Assembly (NCBI GenBank): GCA_019400425.1
Contig: JAFREE010000089.1
Span: forward strand, 1-64,000
From: Hymenochaete sp. R1
Lineage: Eukaryota; Basidiomycota; Agaricomycetes; Hymenochaetales; Hymenochaetaceae
Direction: 5' to 3'
DNA length: 64,000 nucleotides
The notes under the pieces were generated by a model. It was not told where the DNA came from, did no database searches, and was given only the letters and a program-made list of their open reading frames with translations. Shown one piece after another: positions 33,474 through 46,093 of this stretch. The position numbers were made by a program, and so were the translations under genes. Each line of letters starts with the position of its first letter. Position 1 is the stretch's first letter.

Positions 33474-35355
33474 TCAAACGCCGGATGTTTGCACGGGTAA
33501 GGGCAAAGTATTGTCTGATTTCCCCAAACGACTCGGTGCCCTGTTCTTCCGCCCAACACTTCCAATATTCGAAGAGCTCTCATCAGCGTCAACATCTGCA
33601 TTTCGATGGAAAGTGAGTGGAATAGCCCTGTTTGTCCCAGAGCCCCGATTCGATGAGTCATATGACGATCCAAGATCAACGTCAAACGAGATTTCGTTGA
33701 ATTGTTTCCGTGCATTGAGTGTTGCGAGGACGGAATTGAAATATACTATACAAATTAAGAATACAGATTTATTTGTTTTAGCGTACGACAAAGGATCGAG
33801 GAGCGCTGGGACCTACGCTTCTGCAAGCTGAAGTAGATGCCCATATAAACATACGAGCCTGGTAAAGTTGCATACTGCACGGAAACTTATCAATGTACAG
33901 TCATCATCGAGGAAACGGATGGATGATCGTACTGTAATAAAAGTGCATAGCGCGCACATACTTGTAAGAAGCCCTGTGTTTATGACGTACGTCATTAAAG
34001 TGTCGACAATGTCATCGGTACTATTAAAACAAGGCGAGAAAGCGTCAGACAATACCGACGAAATCTGAAAGGCACGGGAAAGCTCACGTCTTAAAGCCTG
34101 TTTTTCTCTTGCTTAGGAAGTAACAAAGAGTGCCCGCCATCCAGAAGTCTGACACAACGACGGCACCGAGACTGAGGTATAAGATCCACTGAGAGTTGTC
34201 AGATTATCATCGCTGGAACTAAAGAGTAGAAAAAAGGGCGACTCACTGAGACTGTGTGAATTCTCAAAACGGTCTTGATTGTGAACCTAAGATAAAAATA
34301 AGAACGCGACATAATAAGGCGGGAGTTCGACAATTACATCCTCTCCGCGTAAATGAATCCTGTGACTACAGAGGTAGAGAGTCGCATTAGCTTCTGCAAG
34401 TCTTAAAACCGACTCTTGAAAGAGCTCACCTATTGCGAGCGCCGCGAGAAATATCTTTGGTTGAATAGATGAGAACCAACACAAGGCCCCAGATCAGAAT
34501 AAAACTTACCGATATACCAGTTACGATCTTATTTTTATTGCTGACTATTGACGCAAATGCAAAGGACACCTTCAACAACAGGCACAGACACTCTACTTAG
34601 TAAAGGTACTCACCGATCCAGACTCTCCACGTATAGAATCTGCGCATCGGTTTGAGTTAACAAAATATCCAATTCGTACGTGGAACGAGACTTACGTTCG
34701 AATAACGATATCGTTCACAAGCTTGATCGAGGATGAGTTCAGCCTTCAGTAATGAAAGGATGCGCCAAGTACTTACATTTACGACGATATGAAGCTATGG
34801 GAATCCAAAGAAAGCTTTTTTGAGTATAAGATTCCGCAGAACCGGTGGAAGAATCGCTCACGCAAATGCTCCACGTTAAATTCAATAGCGCCAGTGGGTT
34901 CATGAAGTCGGTCACAAAGTAAGTGTAAAGGGCGTGGCTGACGAGTGCCAGGTGCAGTGCATCCATACACCTGGTCGTGCGCAGAAACGCCAGTACAAGG
35001 GGAAGGCACAACTCTGAGTTCTCGTTTCCATTTGGACGGTTTGAAGCGAAAGGCCTTACCAAAGGAAGACAATCTATGAAAGCCAGATTAGTAAACTAGG
35101 GTTTTCAACAGGTTTTGATTTGGGCTAGGTCGTTGAAAGTAGAGGCACTCACTGTTAGTCTCAGTAGCAAGGAATCACGCTTACGTTCCGAGCTTTTGTA
35201 GTACATGAAGCATTGGACGTTCGTGACACCGAAAAGGCTGAATCAAAGAAGGTCAAATACTATTTTCAACTGAAAACTTTTAGAAGAAAGAAAGCTCACA
35301 TAGCTGCAAAGATAAAACCAATGAAAAGAGCCCCAAGAGTGTCATCAAAATCCAT
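33474..35355 (-). CDS. DUF6534-type seven-helix membrane protein
   Basis: Polytopic protein of a family greatly expanded in mushrooms, with GPCR-like topology and unknown function. The gene is shredded into many small exons. The reading starts at the ATG at 35355 (MDFDDTLGALFIGFIFAAM), then LFGVTNVQCFMYYKSSE, LALVSHALYTYFVTDF with MNPLALLNLTWS, LVNDIVIRTFYTWRVW, SNKNKIVTGIS, VTGFIYAERMF, WILYLSLGAVVVSDF, GTLCYFLSK, TTDDIVDTLMTYVINTG, YATLPGSYVYMGIYF and YFNSVLATLNARK. It ends with a Ser/Asn-rich tail. Each junction restores the expected family sequence, so I am sure of the family; a few exon ends could shift by some codons. No break is seen. Confidence 0.86.
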
Positions 35356-36487
35356 TCTCGACGGTATCGTCGCCTTGCTGAGTTGCGGATGAGGAAATAC
35401 AATACGAGGCGCGGATCGGAGGACTATGCAAAGATGGGTAAGGGTATGGGAGACTCGCACATCGCGATACCAGAAGGAAACCGGACGTCAATATATACAT
35501 GTGTTGCTTGCAGTGCCTCCACCCCATTCCACTGGCAGATCCATGAGGTGTAGCAAAGATGGACGTGCACTGGTCATCTAGGAGCATCAAGGCCGCTCAC
35601 CCTTACGATCAAATCGCCGGTTCACTTTTATTAACCGTCCGCCAAAGTCTTTCTTATCCACAGATCGGAATTGGGAGCATGCAGAACAAGCGCGCCGGAA
35701 GCTATTCAGTCATACTGGCTGGTGACCTATCTGATCTTGATCATCACGGGTGATAGACACAAGCCTACGACAGGTTCGGAGCGCGGACGTAAACCGTAGT
35801 AGCGCCGCAGCGATACACCAGACGAGCTACAAGACAGCCAAGAGTATTTATCCATGTAGTCGCTTATGATGACTGAAAAGAACCGACTTAGTTCTCATTC
35901 AAAGACACGGGAAAAACAGCCTGAGGGACAGAACTAGAGAATGAACCACTCGCCTTAGTTTAGATTCCATAACAAGGATCATCAACACCCATGACACTTG
36001 AATGAAGCGCCTCCTGCCTCACCAAAGATGCGTTTGCACATGGGAGAATTCATGTATACTTCTTTCATTTTGGCGGTGGCGCCGACACAAGTCAGGCAAA
36101 GGTGAGGGGAATCAGGGGTCGTGTCGACGATGAAAAGCCATTGAAAGTCGTGACTCTGTTAGAGAGCATAATCGTTAGCGATTAAGACCTTTTCTCCATT
36201 CTGGACGCTTTGCGTTGCTGATATCATTGTTACAGTAACATGGATCCTCGCAAATTGCAGGCTTTGCAACTGCGGTGCAACGCTTAGACCTCCCTGTTTT
36301 CTCCGAATAATATTCGGGGATTTCCGTTTATAGTGGGAAGCGATCACATGACTTTGCGTGTTTCCGTTCAGCGCCGGCTCGGCTGCTCGGCCTCGGTCTC
36401 GGAAGGTCTGCTTTCATCGTCGTCGTTCCATATAGTACTAGTAGTAACATATGCATGTTACCGGAGCCGTCTTTGAGTCCTTCGCTC
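35356..36487. other. Divergent intergenic region
   Basis: 1.1 kb head-to-head spacer between the DUF6534 gene and the ArAE_2-like gene. No exon, RNA gene or repeat recognised. Confidence 0.5.
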
Positions 36488-36511
36488 ATGTCAATTCATC
36501 TAGCTAGATGA
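36488..36511 (+). promoter_or_regulatory. Short upstream ORF overlapping the main start
   Basis: A seven-codon frame (MSIHLAR then stop) lies directly in front of the main gene. Its TGA overlaps the main ATG at 36508 as ATGA. Such uORFs can damp translation or allow termination-reinitiation. That it lies within the transcript is inference, since no TATA box lies close upstream. Confidence 0.4.
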
Positions 36512-39500
36512 GAAATATGCTCGAATTTCGCAGATATCTCTCAGTAGCAGAGACGCGGAAGTTTTTGAGGTCTCGTAGGTTCATCACTGTTCTCAAAGGT
36601 GTGCCTCCCTCGATTCTCTGCATGTTTAGCTCCTAATTAATGTTCATCTAGGCACGATTGCGTATACGTTGGGCTTCATCTTGGTATTTTTGCGCAAATT
36701 CGACGACCTCAGCTTGTACCCGGCAACCTTCACTTCCTTGACGATCGTCCTCATTGTCGGTGGTGCGGGCCTCTCGGTGGGAGGCTGTCTTCTCTCCCTC
36801 ACGCTAGCTTTGCTAGGCGTTGGACTAGGAGCGGTGGGCTTCGTTGTGCTTGCTCTACTCTCGGAAAGTCAAGTTGCACAAGGATTCCTTTTTGCCGCAA
36901 TCGTCTATGCTTTTGCACTGGTTAAGGCGCAGGGACCAAAATGGCTTCCTGTCGGCCTTTTAGCGGTCCTTATGTCCTTCAACGGCATATATACGTCGTA
37001 AGCATCTGTTACACGCAACTTCCGTAAAGATTCTTGATATTCTTCAGCTTGACTGCTGGGGGTTTCAACGCGACGTACTTGGAAGAGTATCTGAAATCGT
37101 ACTGGTAAGTTTTCAATGTATTGTCTGACGTGTCTTTGTCTGATTAACGCTGCGTAAGTTGGGGGGCTGCAATAGTATTAGCCGTCAACATCGTCGTCCT
37201 ACCAAACTCGAGTGAAAAGGAAATACGTCGTATTCTGACTATGAGCTTGGAACACATACAAATGTTTCTTCGATTCCAATCTAGAGTTAGTGTCCTATGC
37301 TACCTTTCCCTTGTTGATTGATTTATAACTTCATTTCAAGGCTTATACTTTGGAGACTACTGAGGAAGAGAAGCTTTTACGTGATCGATTGGCACAAGGA
37401 ATAAGGGCAGATTTCGGTCTACTATCTCAGGTTCGAAATTCATCGATATGTTCTTTATGTTCGCTCATATTTTTGCTGAAGAAAATAAACAGCACCTTCG
37501 CCGAAGTGAACTACTCTCGTTTTTCGACTCGAGACTACCAGGTACAACATTGATATCCGCTGCTGATAAATTTGGCTAATTATTTGTCAGAATTTCATTA
37601 TTCAAATTCGGCGAATGCAAATTGTGAGCGTATCACATTGAATAATGCAATCCGACACCTAAACCTACCGCTTCGCCGATACAGTCACTCATCACGGCCT
37701 ATTCGAGCCTTTCCAGTCTTGAAACGAAAGACGCGGATCTGTTCAGGACAAGATTTCTCCCAAGCACAATCAAGAGTTTCAGTCAGCTGCGTGGTGGTAA
37801 GCTCAAAATCTTCAACGTGGTATCCGTCTTTAATCCGTTTCCAGCCATGAACTCTACCATGAAGGAGCTCGGTGAGGAACTCGGATGTCCAGCACTCATC
37901 GTGACTGCCTCCACCGCTGGATACGCCGAATTCATGGACATTGAAAACCAAAGCAACCGCTCGCTTCAACCTTCAAAAATGCCTTTAAACCGTGAGGCTT
38001 CAGGAACAAGCGGTGGGAGGAATTCTGTGGATGAAAGGCTTGATGACGTAGCACGAAGACTGGCAGAAGACATAAAGAACGACGTAGAGGGAGACGATGA
38101 GGTCGAAGGTGAATTTCGACCGGAGCTAAATCCATGCGCTCGAACCCAATCAACGGCAGCTGCATCGGCTGCGCCCTCAAAGTCCGGAGAAATGACAACT
38201 ACCCACAATAGCGATGTGAACATGGACCGGCCTTCACCCAACGTTACTGATGTCGGAATCGTTCAACGCGACAAAAGCATCCGATTACACGATGAGAAGG
38301 CAAGTGTGGGTTCCTGTGTCGAGTCCTTGAGACAGGTCTTCGATAGGTTCTGTGTCGATCAGCATGATATCCTTGTGCAGTGTCTTAGCGATGGAGAGCT
38401 GCACGGCTGTGATGACACTCTACGGCTCCATGAGCCTCTTCCCTCCTTGAAGGACACTTATCAATATCAATACGTTCCGGTGTCTCTTCAAGGTCATGGT
38501 CCTCACCCTCCACCAACTTCGCCTCGACCTCGTAGGAGGCGGCGGACATGGATGGAAGACCCCGATACACCAAGCGGCTATGCCACCCCGACAACGCCCA
38601 GGGAGAAGAAAAACGATATTTTCTATGAAATGATACGGGAGAAGACGAAGTTGGAACAGTTGAGCGATGAAGTGTCTGCGGGGAGCCATCATTCGTTGAC
38701 TCGCGTCTACTCATTCCTTTTTGCTATGGAGTAAGTCTTGGCAAGGTACTCATGAACATTATTCTGATGTATCCCAGGCAATTTGTAACAGAACTCGAGG
38801 GACTTTATCATTTTGTCAAAGCAGTCCAGGGACCAGCTCTGCGTTTCCATTATTTCCCTGCCCTTGGTCGACTCCTTACAACCCCGAAAGACCTTCGACT
38901 CCTGAGAAGGACTTCTCCCGAGCATCGCAAAGGCGACCTTGAAGAACCAGGCGGATTACTTCCTGATCTCAGTGTTGCGGAGGCTTTGGCCCTTCTGGAG
39001 CACCGTCCGTATGTGCGCCAGAAGCCGTCTTTATCGCAACGCATTTATTCCGCGGAGGGATGGCTGAGAGGGCCTACAAGCGTGTACGCAGCAAAGACCG
39101 CAGCGGCAGCCTCTATTTTTTCTGTACTCATACTGCATCCCATTCCACGAACATGGTTCATCGACTTCGGGATGTTCGGTGGAGCTTTGACCATCTTTAC
39201 AGCGCTTCAGCCAACGCTGTAAGCGTCACAACTTATTTATCATCGTTTATAACTAATATGCGTAAATAGAGGTCAAGGAGTTTTGACATTCCTTATTCAG
39301 GTGTCTGGGTCCGGAATAGGTTATGTTTGGGCTCTTTTCTTACTGGAGGTGAGTTGATTTCTTCCCATTCGTCTCTCGCTTTGCCTAACACATGTCCCAA
39401 GGCATTCAAGGACGTCGGAGGATATCATTTCAACCCGTAAGAAGTTCTAATGCTTACCTTCCACGATGCAAGGCTAATTGTCAGCAACGCAGTTATGGGA

Positions 39501-40709
39501 TGGGATGTCTTTTGTTTCCTTACGCTCTGATTTTTTACTACATATACTATCATAAACCGAAGTTCATTGTTGCCGGCATTCTTGCTTTGAATGCAGTTGG
39601 CACCTTGCTTATCACCGAATGGGTGAATGTTCAGCATTTGGGTAACAACAACTATGATTCTCCTCCATTGAGGTTTGGGAAAGCTCTAAGTACACTGGGC
39701 GTTGCATTAAGCATCGTCGCCGTTTTCCAGGTGAGTGTCGGGTTGTGATCGAAATAAATTAAAATTTGACAATTCATTTCAGTTATTCATTTTGCGAAAT
39801 CCGGCTCGAAGAACATTGCGAAAACGTATTGGCATCATGCTCTTCGCTCAGCTGAGTTACTTGACGTTGTTACAAGCCTATGTTCGTGGGAGTGAGTTGT
39901 CCCTTCCGCCCACAAGATTCTATCTTATCTCCTATCAGGCGTGCCTTCAGAATCATCCAAGAAAGCACCAGAGGCTGCAATTGTCCGGGTTACAGAAGAA
40001 CTTCGTCGTAGAGAATTGAAAATACAGGCGGAGCTTATTGCTTTACGTCCACTTTTAAGGCAAGCCAGCCATTACGAAGCTATGCAGATTTGCTGACCTT
40101 TCCAAAGTTTCGCTGCAAATGAAGCACAATGGCAGAGACCTTTTCCAGTTGAAACTATCAACAAAATTCTACGTGTCAGCCAGGTCCTTCTCGGTATGTC
40201 GAATAAAATTCATCATATGATAGTCCCAATCTTACTCTATGCAATAGATCGCATGCGCGAGTCCCGCATCGCTGTTTCCTCTGAACCTTTCCCAGATAGC
40301 GTTCTACAAAACTTCGTCCGCGTCCTCTCCCCTTATCGTCGCCGAAATAACCAAATGCTTCAACTCTCGTATTACCTCGTGGCAAGCTCTGTTCTCGCAA
40401 AGGCTCCTTTGTTACGCGAGACGCCTGTAGAGCTTGAAGCGTCGGGATATGTCACGAATTTCATACACGATATGCTGGTCCTTGCGAGTCGGTGTGCAAA
40501 GACACCTGAGGGGGCGAAAACTATTCGGAGTGGTAGTTATGCACGGTATTTTCACTATCTGACGTGCATGACGAGTTTGCATGAACCATTGAAGGTATCT
40601 CAATCTGATCAGTCTAAAGTGATAACCTATTCTCATTGATTTGTCATTGAAGGTGTTGGAAGATGCGTGTCGTGATCTATTTGGAGAGTTAGAAGATCAT
40701 CTAGCCTGA
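36508..40709 (+). CDS. ArAE_2/Bre4-like membrane protein (6TM N-terminal plus DUF2421-type C-terminal region)
   Basis: Very long fungal membrane protein of the putative ER transporter / Brefeldin-A-sensitivity class (ArAE_2_N, FUSC-like). Exon 1 reads MRNMLEFRRYLSVAE. The next exon carries several helices (TFTSLTIVLIVGGAGLSVGG, FLFAAIVYAFALVK). A soluble middle with SVFNPFPAMNSTMKELGEEL and a long acidic/Pro-rich disordered stretch (RPRRRRRTW) follows. Then comes a second six-helix half (VYAAKTAAAASIFSVLILHP, FIDFGMFGGALTIFTALQP, IQVSGSGIGYVWALFLLE, VAGILALNAVGTLLITEW), and a cytosolic end (RILSP-type SPYRRRNNQMLQLSYYL) finishing LFGELEDHLA. More than ten exons; overall length is around 1000 aa or more. 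The transported substrate is unknown. Splice joins near 37.55-37.70 and 39.4-39.5 kb are approximate. Confidence 0.82.
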
Positions 40710-41009
40710 GGCTAGTCAGTGTTGGTTGAGATATTTGCTTGTTCAGTTTCTTTTTTTATTCCCGGATGTTAAGGAATTTCGATCCCTTTAGATCTAGATT
40801 TCGGATAATGATAGTTTGAAGTTTGTAGCAATAGCAATAGCACGGGTATCGATCGCACGGTCATGATTCGGGTATCTTGACAGTATCATTTCATTAGAGT
40901 ATACAGATCCTACAGTCATACATAGACGTTACAATCAACGTTTCCACTCAATATCTGATACATAATACATAACGGAATCGGAAATAGTATAAATCATGAT
41001 CCCCATTGT

Positions 41010-42564
41010 CTATTTGTGTCCCTCATGAAATGGATTCTCAACATAATCAAGCTCATCGTCATCTTCGTCACGGCGAGCAGTGCTTGATTGCTGCGGCGTC
41101 GTTCCGAGCATGGACACCCGTTTCGGGAGCATACCAATTTTTGCTAGAAAGAGACAGACATCAATAAGCCATCATCGCCGTTGTCGTCGTCGTATAATTT
41201 ATGCCACGCACCTGGATCGACGTTTCCAGCAGGAGGCGGTCCGGCAGAGGATGGGCGGGGAGGGATGCGTTCCGAGGGAGGCACAGGCGCACTTATTGAT
41301 GAAGCGGCACTTTGCTGGGACGTGAGAATGGAATTCTCCTTTACCTGAGGTTGTGACGCGGCGTCGTAGCCTTGAGAGCCGCGATATTCATTATATTGTG
41401 GATTTTCATTCACAGTATTCGGTGCGTAGTACTGTTCACGGCTCTGCTTCTGAGGGTCTGGGACCTGGCTTCCACTGCCCGGTCCACCAGTAGTACCAGA
41501 GCCCCAAGACGTTTGGTTGGAAGCGCCGGAAGAGTTTCTGCATTTTACGTTAATAAAAGTAAGGTACGAAGTATCAAAACTTACCGATTCTGGTCAAACT
41601 CCTGCATCTTAGCCTTCACTTTCCCTACAAATGATGCGAATGTTTTCTTCCCGGCTGAAAGAAAGCCCATCAGTAACGAAATACAAATGCAGCCTTCAAA
41701 TGTCTGACTTTCTGCGAACTTGGTGAATTGCTCCTGCACCTCCGTCATTGTGTCCCGCCCTCCTTGCTCGTCATTCCATTGACCTTGACCTTGACCCTGA
41801 ACTTGTCGATTTCCCTGGTATGGCCCCTGCCTCTGATCAAAAGGTATTTGATAGTACTGATTCCGATTCTGTGCGTCCCATTGGGCTTGGCCATGACGTT
41901 GTTGATCTTCCAACATTAAACGACGAGCGAGTTGCTCGTCGAGTTCACTTTGAGACTTTAAGGGTGTTGATTAAGCTATCCACTGAATTTATTTATGTGA
42001 AAAACTCACGGGTGCACTCTCGGTTTGCGATACGTAGTCTGGATCACTCATACCCAGCAAAACATCCGCAGCACGCTCTTGGTCACCTCCGACTGAACCT
42101 AGTACAGACTCTCTACACAGGCATAAGAACCGGGTGAATGACTGATACCAATTTAGGATTAAATACTGAAGATCTTACAGAATAGCTGTATCGAAGTCCG
42201 GAAACATGGCCTTCAAACTCTCCACTTCGGGATTGACAGCTTCAGCGTGCTCGGTAGCTTCAGTTGCTGTTGGCCTTGCTGGCAATCCAGGCGTCCTCTC
42301 CTCAAGAGCAGAGCTGGGAGGATCGGTTGGGCTTGAGAAGGGATTAGACTCCATGCCTTCAGGATCAGGAAAACCAGTGTTGTCATGCGAGGCCGATGGC
42401 ATGGGCTTTGTTCCGCTCCCTGGCATCGCGTCGTAGCCAGACAACTGAGTCGTATGCTCATTCTCAGCTGCGACAGTCGGCGTTGTAATCGGTGCAGTGC
42501 TTTGATCAGTGGAACTGACAGTATTATCATGCTCGCTAGTTTCTCTGGTATCCAAGTTCGTCAT
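41010..42564 (-). CDS. CUE-domain protein, Cue5/Tollip-like ubiquitin adaptor
   Basis: Adaptor of the class that ties ubiquitin to autophagy in yeast (Cue5). The start is MTNLDTRETSEHD (ATG at 42564). A Thr/Ser/Pro-rich N-terminus is followed by the CUE domain: NPEVESLKAMFPDFDTAIL, joined over an intron to ESVLGSVGGDQERAADVLL. MFPD and the LL pair are the ubiquitin-binding hallmarks. Next comes SELDEQLARRLMLEDQQR, a Gln-rich stretch, and FAETGKKTFASFVGKVKAKM, a block typical of Cue5-like fungal proteins. A disordered tail ends ENPFHEGHK. Introns restore the frame at each step. I could not pick an Atg8-interacting motif with confidence. It is convergent with the ArAE_2-like gene. Confidence 0.85.
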
Positions 42565-42815
42565 GTTGAGTATTGTCGTCTTTCGTGGTCGTGGTCGCTG
42601 CGTAAGATGTATGCGCAGCAGCATTTGGCTCACGTTGTCAAATGCGATGATGATGATCACGTGGTCGAACCTTACTTCGCGTTTCTTATTTTTAGCTTCT
42701 TTTAGAAAAGGCTATGTAAATAAATAAATGACTTTTTATTTCTTTCTAGGGATTATTTTGTCTCATCTATAGTATAAGTTATTCAGTAATAGAGGATTCT
42801 TTGTCGAAGGTCAGG

Positions 42816-44961
42816 CTATGGAAGGGCATCTTCCACTTTGAGCGCTTCCTGGCCTACGGACAAGAAGTTCATGCATCATCCTCATGCAAGTTGATAAAAT
42901 CGAACTTACAGAAGACAAGGAACAACTCGTCTGGGCCAGCACAGCGGTAAAGCACATTAGCTAGGCGATCAACTAGCGATCCAATTAAAATCAGATCCCT
43001 CTCAGACTCATATGTCTTCGCACCTTCTCTCAAGTGACCTTCGGAGGTAAGCAAGATATTCGCGGCTGTAGAACCAATAAACTTCATACATAGAAATAAG
43101 CTGACAGATAATTGAGAATAGACGGCGCATACGTACTGCGAGAATGGGATCAAAGACCTTCAACTGTTCATCAGCTCCTTGCGATATCAAGTCCAAAATG
43201 GCGAGCAGTTCCTCGGCATGTTTAATAATTACTCTAGCTTTGTCTCGACCTCCTTCCTGTCGAGCTGAGTGAAGGTGCAGCATTGCAGCATGAGCTAGAC
43301 AATGCGATACAGCTAGTTTGTCACGCCAATGTTTGGGCATTGGCGACTGGCTGGAGAAAGCCTGATCGAGCGGAAGTAGTTGCTCCGCAAAGCTGGCAGT
43401 CACTTTTGCTAAATTTTTGACTTCCCTTTCAATACTAAGCTGGTCAGTGGAGAGTCGTGCTTTTCAGAGGCAAATTTTAGCATTGTGAATAGATGAACGA
43501 AATTTCTTTTACCTTGCAGGCTAGCGGCCCGTTCATACAAAACAGAAGCTTGAGCACGACATGTCGCAAATGATACCTCATCAGTATTCTGTGTCGTAGA
43601 AACACCTCCGGAAAGGAAACGTCGAACTGTGTTACCTGAACTCGGTGCATTGATCTGGTAGTAAATTGAAATCAGCTTAAACATGGAAACATACTTGGCA
43701 GATATCATGCTGCAATGAAACGCACCCGATCAGAATCACTTGGCCACGGTGCATCAATCTGCACCCCATGACTCGCGTCATCGTTGAGCGATCGAGCTAC
43801 GTTAAGTGCAGCACTCCAACATCTATCGAGGCTAAAGACTTCCCAGAACACGCGTATTCTTTCCTCCGTCTCATGAACATTCCTGGCCGGAGGAAGCTCC
43901 CAAGTCAATCCAATGCCACCAACAGACTGAGGAGACATAGGACGTCGCTGCCCTGTTGTATGACCAGCGTGATGAAGCCCACAGCTCATAGACAACGTTA
44001 CTGCGGAACTGGTGTGATACCGACCTTCGATCATCTGTCCAGAACAGAAAAAGTACTGAGCAAGGAGTATTTCTGCCTGTATTGCTTGCATGCGGCGTCT
44101 ACCAACGATAATAGGCTGACAAAAAAGAATTAAAAATACTCAAAATGAATTCTCGGCATTGGCTTACATTTTCCACGATTACTTGGGAATCGTCCTGGAA
44201 GGCAAGTTTTGCTTTCTGAACGAAAGCCTCTTCTCGGAGTTTCAGCTCTGACGCAAGGGTTAGACGTATTCCCCAAGCGAAAACAATACTCAAGAGCGCG
44301 TCATGCGGACGAGACGGGTGCGCTGGAGGTAGTCCGGCCTCGTTCTTAAATCGTTCCGCATCCAATGCAAAACCAAGACTCGCGGAATGGGCAAAGAATA
44401 TGTTTATACTAGTGGAAATTATCAGCGAGATAGCTTATGAAGAATAGAAAACGGTATTTCGTACAGAGTGTCAGTGATTTGAACTGGTAAAACTTCTTGC
44501 TCCCAAATAGAACTAGCGAATGCTGGCGGAGTAATCATTCTAGCTCTTGGCACAGAAGCTCTTGCATAAGGATGGCTAAGAATGACTTGTTCCGAGCCTC
44601 CCTGATTCTTTCTTCCCTCAAGCTCTCTAATACGAGCTTCAAGCTCCACAATGTTCTCTTCGAGCATTTGTGTTCTGGTTACGGACTGAGTATCGGTGTA
44701 CTCACAGTCCTCCTGTCTGTGCGCTTGAATGCACGGAGTACACACTGGACGAACACTGTCACAGCGCTAATTTCAAAATGAATCAATAACTTCCTGCGCT
44801 GAGAATAGAAATCTTATAGCACCATTTTTCGACGCCTGGACACGAATAGGATGTATTAGAGTAAAAAATGGATTTAATCATGAAGGGACACACCTGCAAC
44901 GTATACAAGCCTTTCCTCGTTGTAGTGAAGGGATGCCTCGATTGAGAATAGATTCAGCCAT
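42816..44961 (-). CDS. Zn2Cys6 fungal-specific transcription factor
   Basis: DNA-binding regulator. The zinc cluster is assembled over two introns: GKACIRCRRRKM, then RCDSVRPVCTPCIQAHRQ and DCEY, giving the six cysteines. A coiled-coil-like stretch follows (MLEENIVELEARIRELEGRK). The middle carries the fungal_trans-type domain: HPSRPHDALLSIVFAWGIRL, IQAEILLAQYFFCSGQ, SSAVTLSMSCGLHH, ETEERIRVFWEVFSLDR, and DAPWPSDSDRV. The C-terminal helices include HWRDKLAVSHCLAHAAMLHL and LVDRLANVLYRCAGPDELFL; a last intron gives the end QEALKVEDALP (stop at 42816). Targets are unknown and the neighbours do not suggest a pathway. Some small exons in the middle are only approximately placed. Confidence 0.87.
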
Positions 44962-46093
44962 CGCTATGAAGAGTACTGCGAAATATAACTTGGAGTTCTC
45001 TTGCTTCAACGACTTCTGCCTTCTAACCAGCAAAACACTCGCTCTTATACCATAACCTCGATCCTGTAGCGTTCAACTGAAGTTTGCGTAGTTCGAGTCA
45101 CACGGCTGACAAACTTCAACCATGGACCAGTTCATGACAGAGCGGAAACCTCCACGACAATTCGCTCCGAGCACGATATCAAAATCCGCTGAAGTTTCAA
45201 GGTTGTTCTCGGATTCGGTAGGGCAGCAATGTCTGCATTTTTTTTCGGGACGGCCACATCGGAGATGCATGAATACGATAGGGACCACTGAGAAAGCACA
45301 GCTCCCGGGTCGGGTTGTGACAAAGCAAGTCAAGAAGAACAAGATTGACGCAAGGCAAGGCAAAGAAGACAGGACAATGTCGCACTGGACGCAAATAGGT
45401 CCATGCCGATGCAAATTTAGCAACAAGTAGAAACTTTAAGCTCAGCGATCCCTTCCGTAGGAGCTCAAGCAACGTCTTGTTCCGAAGTTGGGTGAGTGGC
45501 GTCTTACGCGGACCAACAAGGCAGACGCAAAGAAGAAGCATGAGCGCCTAAAATCTTAGCTGAAAAACGCTCCTATTCCCACGGTACAAACCTTTTTCAT
45601 CCGTCCCTTTCGGACCCTTGCAGTGCCAATGCCCTTGCTCTCAATCACCAATTTTCAACCTTTGCGACTTATATATCCTGACTGTGTCGAGCAGTTTTGG
45701 TCTGAAGCATCCAGAATATTCTCTTGGGTTCCAGTATGGTTGGTTGATCGATCAAGGTTCGATACAATTTATTCTACCACTTTTCACTAAACAAGAGAAC
45801 TTCATGTAGCCAATCAGAATCGTCCCGTTTACCACCGACCCTCAAAATAGGCATTTCTTGACATCATCGACACTTACCGGATCGCACCGACGAGAATTCA
45901 ATATACTACATGCCCGAGAGGCAGTATGAAGATGCCGAGTAGATGAGCTATTTCGTACAGTACATTCCACAAAAAAAGACACAGACCAAGAAACACAACA
46001 ATGGGCTCCACACGGAAAGAAACAAAAAATACCAAAAAAATTGACATATCCGCAGCACAGCGACACAGATGTTCTTCCACCTCTATGAAACGG
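44962..46093. other. Intergenic region upstream of the Zn2Cys6 gene
   Basis: About 1.1 kb. Overlapping short open frames on both strands (45073-45541) show no domain. No repeat or RNA gene recognised. Confidence 0.5.

Noticed and set aside
45073..45541. Cluster of overlapping ORFs on both strands upstream of the Zn2Cys6 gene
   Set aside because: None has a domain or splice support; the overlap of several frames is typical of chance.
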